17,683 nucleotides of DNA, taken from positions 1 to 17,683 of the forward strand of contig JALWUZ010000385.1 of the NCBI GenBank assembly GCA_027079895.1, given 5' to 3'. Source of the stretch: Anaerolineae bacterium (GTDB lineage: Bacteria > Chloroflexota > Anaerolineae > B4-G1). A model generated the notes under the pieces. That model made no database searches. It was not told the DNA's origin and saw only the letters and a program-made list of their open reading frames with translations. The translations under genes and the position numbers were made by a program. Of the stretch, positions 14,797 to 17,683 are shown in pieces. The first letter of the stretch is position 1. Each line of letters opens with the position of its first letter.

Positions 14797-16779
14797 TCAT
14801 CTATCCCCCATCTCCAACTCGACGTACTCCTGCCGAATCAACTCGCTCTCCTGCACATTCAATAACTCCAACAACTCCCCGATCAACTCCGCCTTCCGTT
14901 CCGCGTCCTGCCGCGACCAGGTGCGGCTCTTGATCTCCAAATACACCCCCGGCAACTTCGGCTGCGTCAACTTGTCCATATTGATGGCGAAATCCGTCCC
15001 CCCGTACCGCACCCGATACCGCCGCCGCTCCTTGTGAACCTCCACCTCGGCGTCGGGCTTGAAATACTCCCGATAGAACCGCCGGCTGCGGGTCGCCGGG
15101 GCGTCGAAACGGGAGCGGGAGAGCAGCACCGACCAGGCGTACTCCCGCTCCTTCGTCTCGCCGGTCAGCGTGAGCCGGTAGACCACGTCCTGCACCTCTC
15201 CCTCCTCGTCCAACAACTCATCCTCCCGATAACGCAGCCGGCTGTGATAGGGATCGTCGAACAGGAAGTAAGTGTCGTACTGGCGGCGGCGGGAGGGCTT
15301 GACGATCTGGATGTCGGCCCCGGCCAGTAATTCCTCGACCGCCGTCGCGTCGCTCAGATGCACCTTGACCTGCACCTCGAACGTCTTCTGCTGGGCCACC
15401 TGCCCGATGGCGAGCAGTTTGCTGAGCACGCTCTCCTCCCGCTGGATGAGGAAAGTGTCTATCTTGCGGGCGATCCCCCGCGTCTCGGCGATGAGCCCTT
15501 GCTCGTCGAGGGTGAGCAACTGCCGGTCGCGCATCAGCCAGCGACCGTTGCACATCACGCTCACCACGTCGCTCCCTTTGGCGGCGTAGACCAGCCGGGC
15601 GTACAGTCCGTCCGGGTCGCGAGCGAACTGGGGGATGTTGTGGACGTTGTCCACGTTCACGATGGCGATGTCGGCCCGCTTGCCCGGCTCCAACGAGCCC
15701 ACCAAGTCGCCGATGTGCAACGCCCGCGCCCCCCCGATCGTCGCCATCGCCAGGGCCTGCCGGGCCGGAAGAGCGGTCGGGTCGGAAGTCACCCCTTTGG
15801 CGACCAGAGCCGCCAGCCGCATCTCCTCCCACATATCCAGGTCGTTGTTGCTGGCCGGGCCGTCGGTACCGATCCCCACGTTCAGCCCCAAATCCAACAT
15901 CTGCACCACCGGCGCGAAACCGCTCGCCAGTTTGAGGTTGCTGGTGGGGTTGTGCGCCACGCCGACGTTGTGATGTTGCAAAGTGCGCAACTCCCCCTCG
16001 TCCAAATGAACGCAGTGGGCGGCGATAGTCTTCGCCTCGAACACCCCCTGTTTCTTCACCCAGGGCACCACCGGCATGCCGTACCGCTCCCGATGCTCCT
16101 TCACCTCCTGCTCCGTCTCGGCGATGTGGATGTGGAGCGGCACGTCGAACTCCACCGCCAGGTCGGCGCACGCCCGCAGCAACTCCGCCGTCGTCGTGTA
16201 GGGGGCGTGGGGACCGACGGCCGGCATAATCAGCGGATGCCCCTTCCAGCGCAGGATGAAATCGCGGGTATGCTCCAGGCTCTCGTCGTAACTGAGCGCG
16301 TCGGGCGTGGGGAACTGCAACACCGTCTCGGCGCAGACCGCCCGCAGACCGGCCTGAGCGGTAGCGTCGGCCACCGCCTCCTCGTAGTAGTACATATCGG
16401 CGAAACAGGTCGTGCCGGAGCGGATCATCTCCGCGCAGGCCAACTGCGTCCCCAGCCAGCAGAAATCGGGCCGCACGAACGCCTGCTCCACCGGCATCAT
16501 ATACCCCATCAGCCAGACATCCAGCCGTAGGTCGTCGGCCACGCCCCGGAGCAGAGTCATCGGCACGTGCGTGTGCGCGTTCACCAGGCCGGGGATGATG
16601 GCGCACCCGGCACAATCGAGCGTCTCGGCGGCGGTGTAGCGGCCCGTGACCTCCTCCGCCGGGCCGACGGCGACGATGGTATCCCCCCGCACCGCCACCG
16701 CTCCGGGGGAGAAGAGATCGAACGCTTCGTTCATCGTGGCGACGTGTCCGCCGGTCAGGATAAAATCTACTTTGTCCAT
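14797..16779 (-). CDS. Amidohydrolase (MTA/SAH deaminase-like) fused to a C-terminal CYTH domain
   Basis: A 660-aa fusion in one uninterrupted frame. Residues 1 to about 445 form a metal-dependent amidohydrolase of the methylthioadenosine/S-adenosylhomocysteine/cytosine deaminase group. Evidence is the metal pair His69-x-His71 in NAHTHVP, GPHAPYT, HIHIAETEQEVKE, AAHCVHLDEGE, and GTDGPASNNDLDMWEE with the catalytic Asp. About 430 aa is normal for that family, so the rest is extra. Residues about 465-650 look like a CYTH tunnel domain: FEVQVKV in place of the ExExK motif, RQYDTYF with RLRYR, YRLTLTGETKERE, EVHKERRRYRVRY, INMD and YLEIK. CYTH proteins act on triphosphate-bearing substrates. ATG 16779 has GGGAGGG upstream. 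It is followed by the DNA methyltransferase and diverges from a nucleoside phosphorylase. The deaminase substrate and CYTH role are unproven. Confidence 0.88.
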   Translation of the reverse strand: MDKVDFILTGGHVATMNEAFDLFSPGAVAVRGDTIVAVGPAEEVTGRYTAAETLDCAGCAIIPGLVNAHTHVPMTLLRGVADDLRLDVWLMGYMMPVEQAFVRPDFCWLGTQLACAEMIRSGTTCFADMYYYEEAVADATAQAGLRAVCAETVLQFPTPDALSYDESLEHTRDFILRWKGHPLIMPAVGPHAPYTTTAELLRACADLAVEFDVPLHIHIAETEQEVKEHRERYGMPVVPWVKKQGVFEAKTIAAHCVHLDEGELRTLQHHNVGVAHNPTSNLKLASGFAPVVQMLDLGLNVGIGTDGPASNNDLDMWEEMRLAALVAKGVTSDPTALPARQALAMATIGGARALHIGDLVGSLEPGKRADIAIVNVDNVHNIPQFARDPDGLYARLVYAAKGSDVVSVMCNGRWLMRDRQLLTLDEQGLIAETRGIARKIDTFLIQREESVLSKLLAIGQVAQQKTFEVQVKVHLSDATAVEELLAGADIQIVKPSRRRQYDTYFLFDDPYHSRLRYREDELLDEEGEVQDVVYRLTLTGETKEREYAWSVLLSRSRFDAPATRSRRFYREYFKPDAEVEVHKERRRYRVRYGGTDFAINMDKLTQPKLPGVYLEIKSRTWSRQDAERKAELIGELLELLNVQESELIRQEYVELEMGDR

Positions 16780-16806
16780 ATCTGCCCTCCCAAGTCTAAT
16801 GGAAGG

Positions 16807-16835
16807 ATTATAGCCTGAATCGCGCTCATGGGCAA
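16807..16835 (-). promoter_or_regulatory. Promoter of the amidohydrolase-CYTH gene
   Basis: On the minus strand, TTGCCC (16830-16835), a 17-bp spacer and a consensus TATAAT (16807-16812). The start would be near 16800, about 20 nt before the ATG. The -35 box is the same TTGCCC as in the nuo promoter. Confidence 0.7.
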
Positions 16836-16842
16836 TTTTCCC
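16830..16842. promoter_or_regulatory. Imperfect 13-bp palindrome between divergent -35 regions
   Basis: GGGCAATTTTCCC is a palindrome with one mismatched pair around a central base. It holds the -35 box of the minus-strand amidohydrolase promoter and the TTTCCC that serves as the -35 candidate for the plus-strand phosphorylase promoter. Confidence 0.4.
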
Positions 16843-16865
16843 ATCCGGTCGAAATGGCGTATAAT
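16837..16865 (+). promoter_or_regulatory. Promoter of the pyrimidine-nucleoside phosphorylase gene
   Basis: A consensus TATAAT (16860-16865) with a poor -35 candidate TTTCCC (16837-16842) at 17-bp spacing. The start would be near 16872, giving a leader of about 23 nt. The weak -35 suggests that an activator may help. Confidence 0.55.
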
Positions 16866-16894
16866 GGGACTATCTCCACAGGCGAGGTGACAAA

Positions 16895-17683
16895 ATGCAC
16901 ATGACAGAGATAATCGCCAAGAAACGGGACGGAGGGGAACTCTCCCGCGCGGAGATCGAGTTCTTCGTGCGCGGCTACACGGCCGGCGAGATACCCGACT
17001 ACCAGGCCGCCGCCTGGCTGATGGCCGTCTTCCTGCGCGGGATGAGCGACCGGGAGACCCACGACCTGACGCTGGCGATGGCCCATTCCGGCGACATGCT
17101 CGACCTGAAGGACATCGCCCCTTTCACTGTGGATAAGCACTCCACCGGCGGCGTCGGCGACAAAGTCAGCCTGGTAGTGAGCCCCCTGGTGGCCGCCTGC
17201 GGCGTACCCGTCGCCAAGATGACCGGACGCGGACTGGGGTTCAGCGGCGGCACGGTGGACAAACTGGAATCCATCCCCGGCTACCGCACCGACCTTTCCG
17301 TGGAGGAGTTCCGCGCCCAACTCGAGGCCATCGGCATCGTCCTCACCGGTCAGAGCGCGGACCTGGCCCCGGCCGACCGCAAACTGTACGCCCTGCGGGA
17401 CGTGACCGCCACCGTCGAGTCCATCCCCCTGATTGTCAGTTCGATTATGAGCAAGAAACTGGCCGCCGGCGCCGACGGCATCGTCCTCGACGTCAAAGTC
17501 GGCAGCGGGGCGTTCATGAAGACGCTGGCGGAGGCGGAGGTGCTGGCCCGCGCGATGGTGCGCCTGGGAGACCAGGCCGGACGGCGGGTCGTGGCCCTCA
17601 TCTCCGACATGAATCAGCCGCTGGGCTGGGCGGTGGGGAACGCGCTGGAAGTGCGGGAGGCCATTGACACCCTGCACGGCGGC
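16895..17683 (+). CDS. pdp: Pyrimidine-nucleoside (thymidine) phosphorylase, 3' truncated by window end
   Basis: The frame is open from ATG 16895 to the last base, giving 263 residues of a protein usually about 430 long. The enzyme splits thymidine or uridine with phosphate into the base and (deoxy)ribose-1-phosphate. The N-terminus MHMTEIIAKKRDG and GYTAGEIPDYQAAAW match the Bacillus Pdp group better than E. coli DeoA. The phosphate-site segment KHSTGGVGDK (from Lys81), the glycine-rich TGRGLGFSGGTVDKLES, and the pyrimidine-site YALRDVT with SSIMSKK are all visible. GAGGTGA (16884-16890) sits 4 nt before ATG 16895; a second in-frame ATG at 16901 is possible but spaced less like the family. 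It diverges from the amidohydrolase-CYTH gene, which supports a nucleoside-salvage setting. Confidence 0.95.
   Translation, partial: MHMTEIIAKKRDGGELSRAEIEFFVRGYTAGEIPDYQAAAWLMAVFLRGMSDRETHDLTLAMAHSGDMLDLKDIAPFTVDKHSTGGVGDKVSLVVSPLVAACGVPVAKMTGRGLGFSGGTVDKLESIPGYRTDLSVEEFRAQLEAIGIVLTGQSADLAPADRKLYALRDVTATVESIPLIVSSIMSKKLAAGADGIVLDVKVGSGAFMKTLAEAEVLARAMVRLGDQAGRRVVALISDMNQPLGWAVGNALEVREAIDTLHGG

Overview
The window is GC-rich and densely coded, with sigma70-type promoters and good Shine-Dalgarno sites. The gene content fits a Chloroflexota bacterium, probably Anaerolineae or Caldilineae. The pointers are a very large secreted subtilase ending in a '-LYLPL-' type tail, a short nuoB/nuoCD/nuoI complex I set, and GC-rich genes separated by small palindromic repeats. 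This placement is an inference from style and gene content, because no rRNA or other taxonomic marker is present.

Layout. (1) Positions 1-4392 hold the 3' part of a giant S8 subtilase carrying five carboxypeptidase-regulatory-like beta-sandwich repeats and a CBM9-like module. (2) A 206-bp gap holds a repeat/hairpin and a promoter. It leads into a tight operon of nuoB, nuoCD (fused) and nuoI, with a RicT/PSP1 gene overlapping the end of nuoI by 4 nt. (3) A structured 111-bp spacer precedes a divergent PlsY-like acyltransferase gene and an alkaline-phosphatase-superfamily gene. (4) An orphan OmpR/PhoB-type response regulator has its own promoter. It is followed by a palindromic dispersed-type repeat. 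(5) A Crp/Fnr regulator (minus) and a long-chain acyl-CoA synthetase (plus) diverge from one compact control region in which the two -35 boxes lie back to back inside a perfect 12-bp palindrome. The Crp/Fnr mRNA appears essentially leaderless. (6) Convergent to the synthetase lies a minus-strand pair: an amidohydrolase fused to a CYTH domain, then a beta-class DNA methyltransferase 10 nt downstream. (7) Divergent from that pair, pyrimidine-nucleoside phosphorylase starts and runs off the window end.

How the genes may work together. The nuo genes encode only the quinone-proximal hydrophilic arm of complex I (N2 cluster, quinone-site subunit and ferredoxin-like subunit), so partners must be encoded elsewhere. 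The Crp/Fnr regulator probably controls itself and the fatty-acid activating enzyme. The deaminase-type amidohydrolase and the nucleoside phosphorylase share a divergent promoter and suggest nucleoside salvage. The most unusual items are the amidohydrolase-CYTH fusion, the sliding-clamp-like pentapeptide at the methyltransferase C-terminus, and the mirrored promoter pair.
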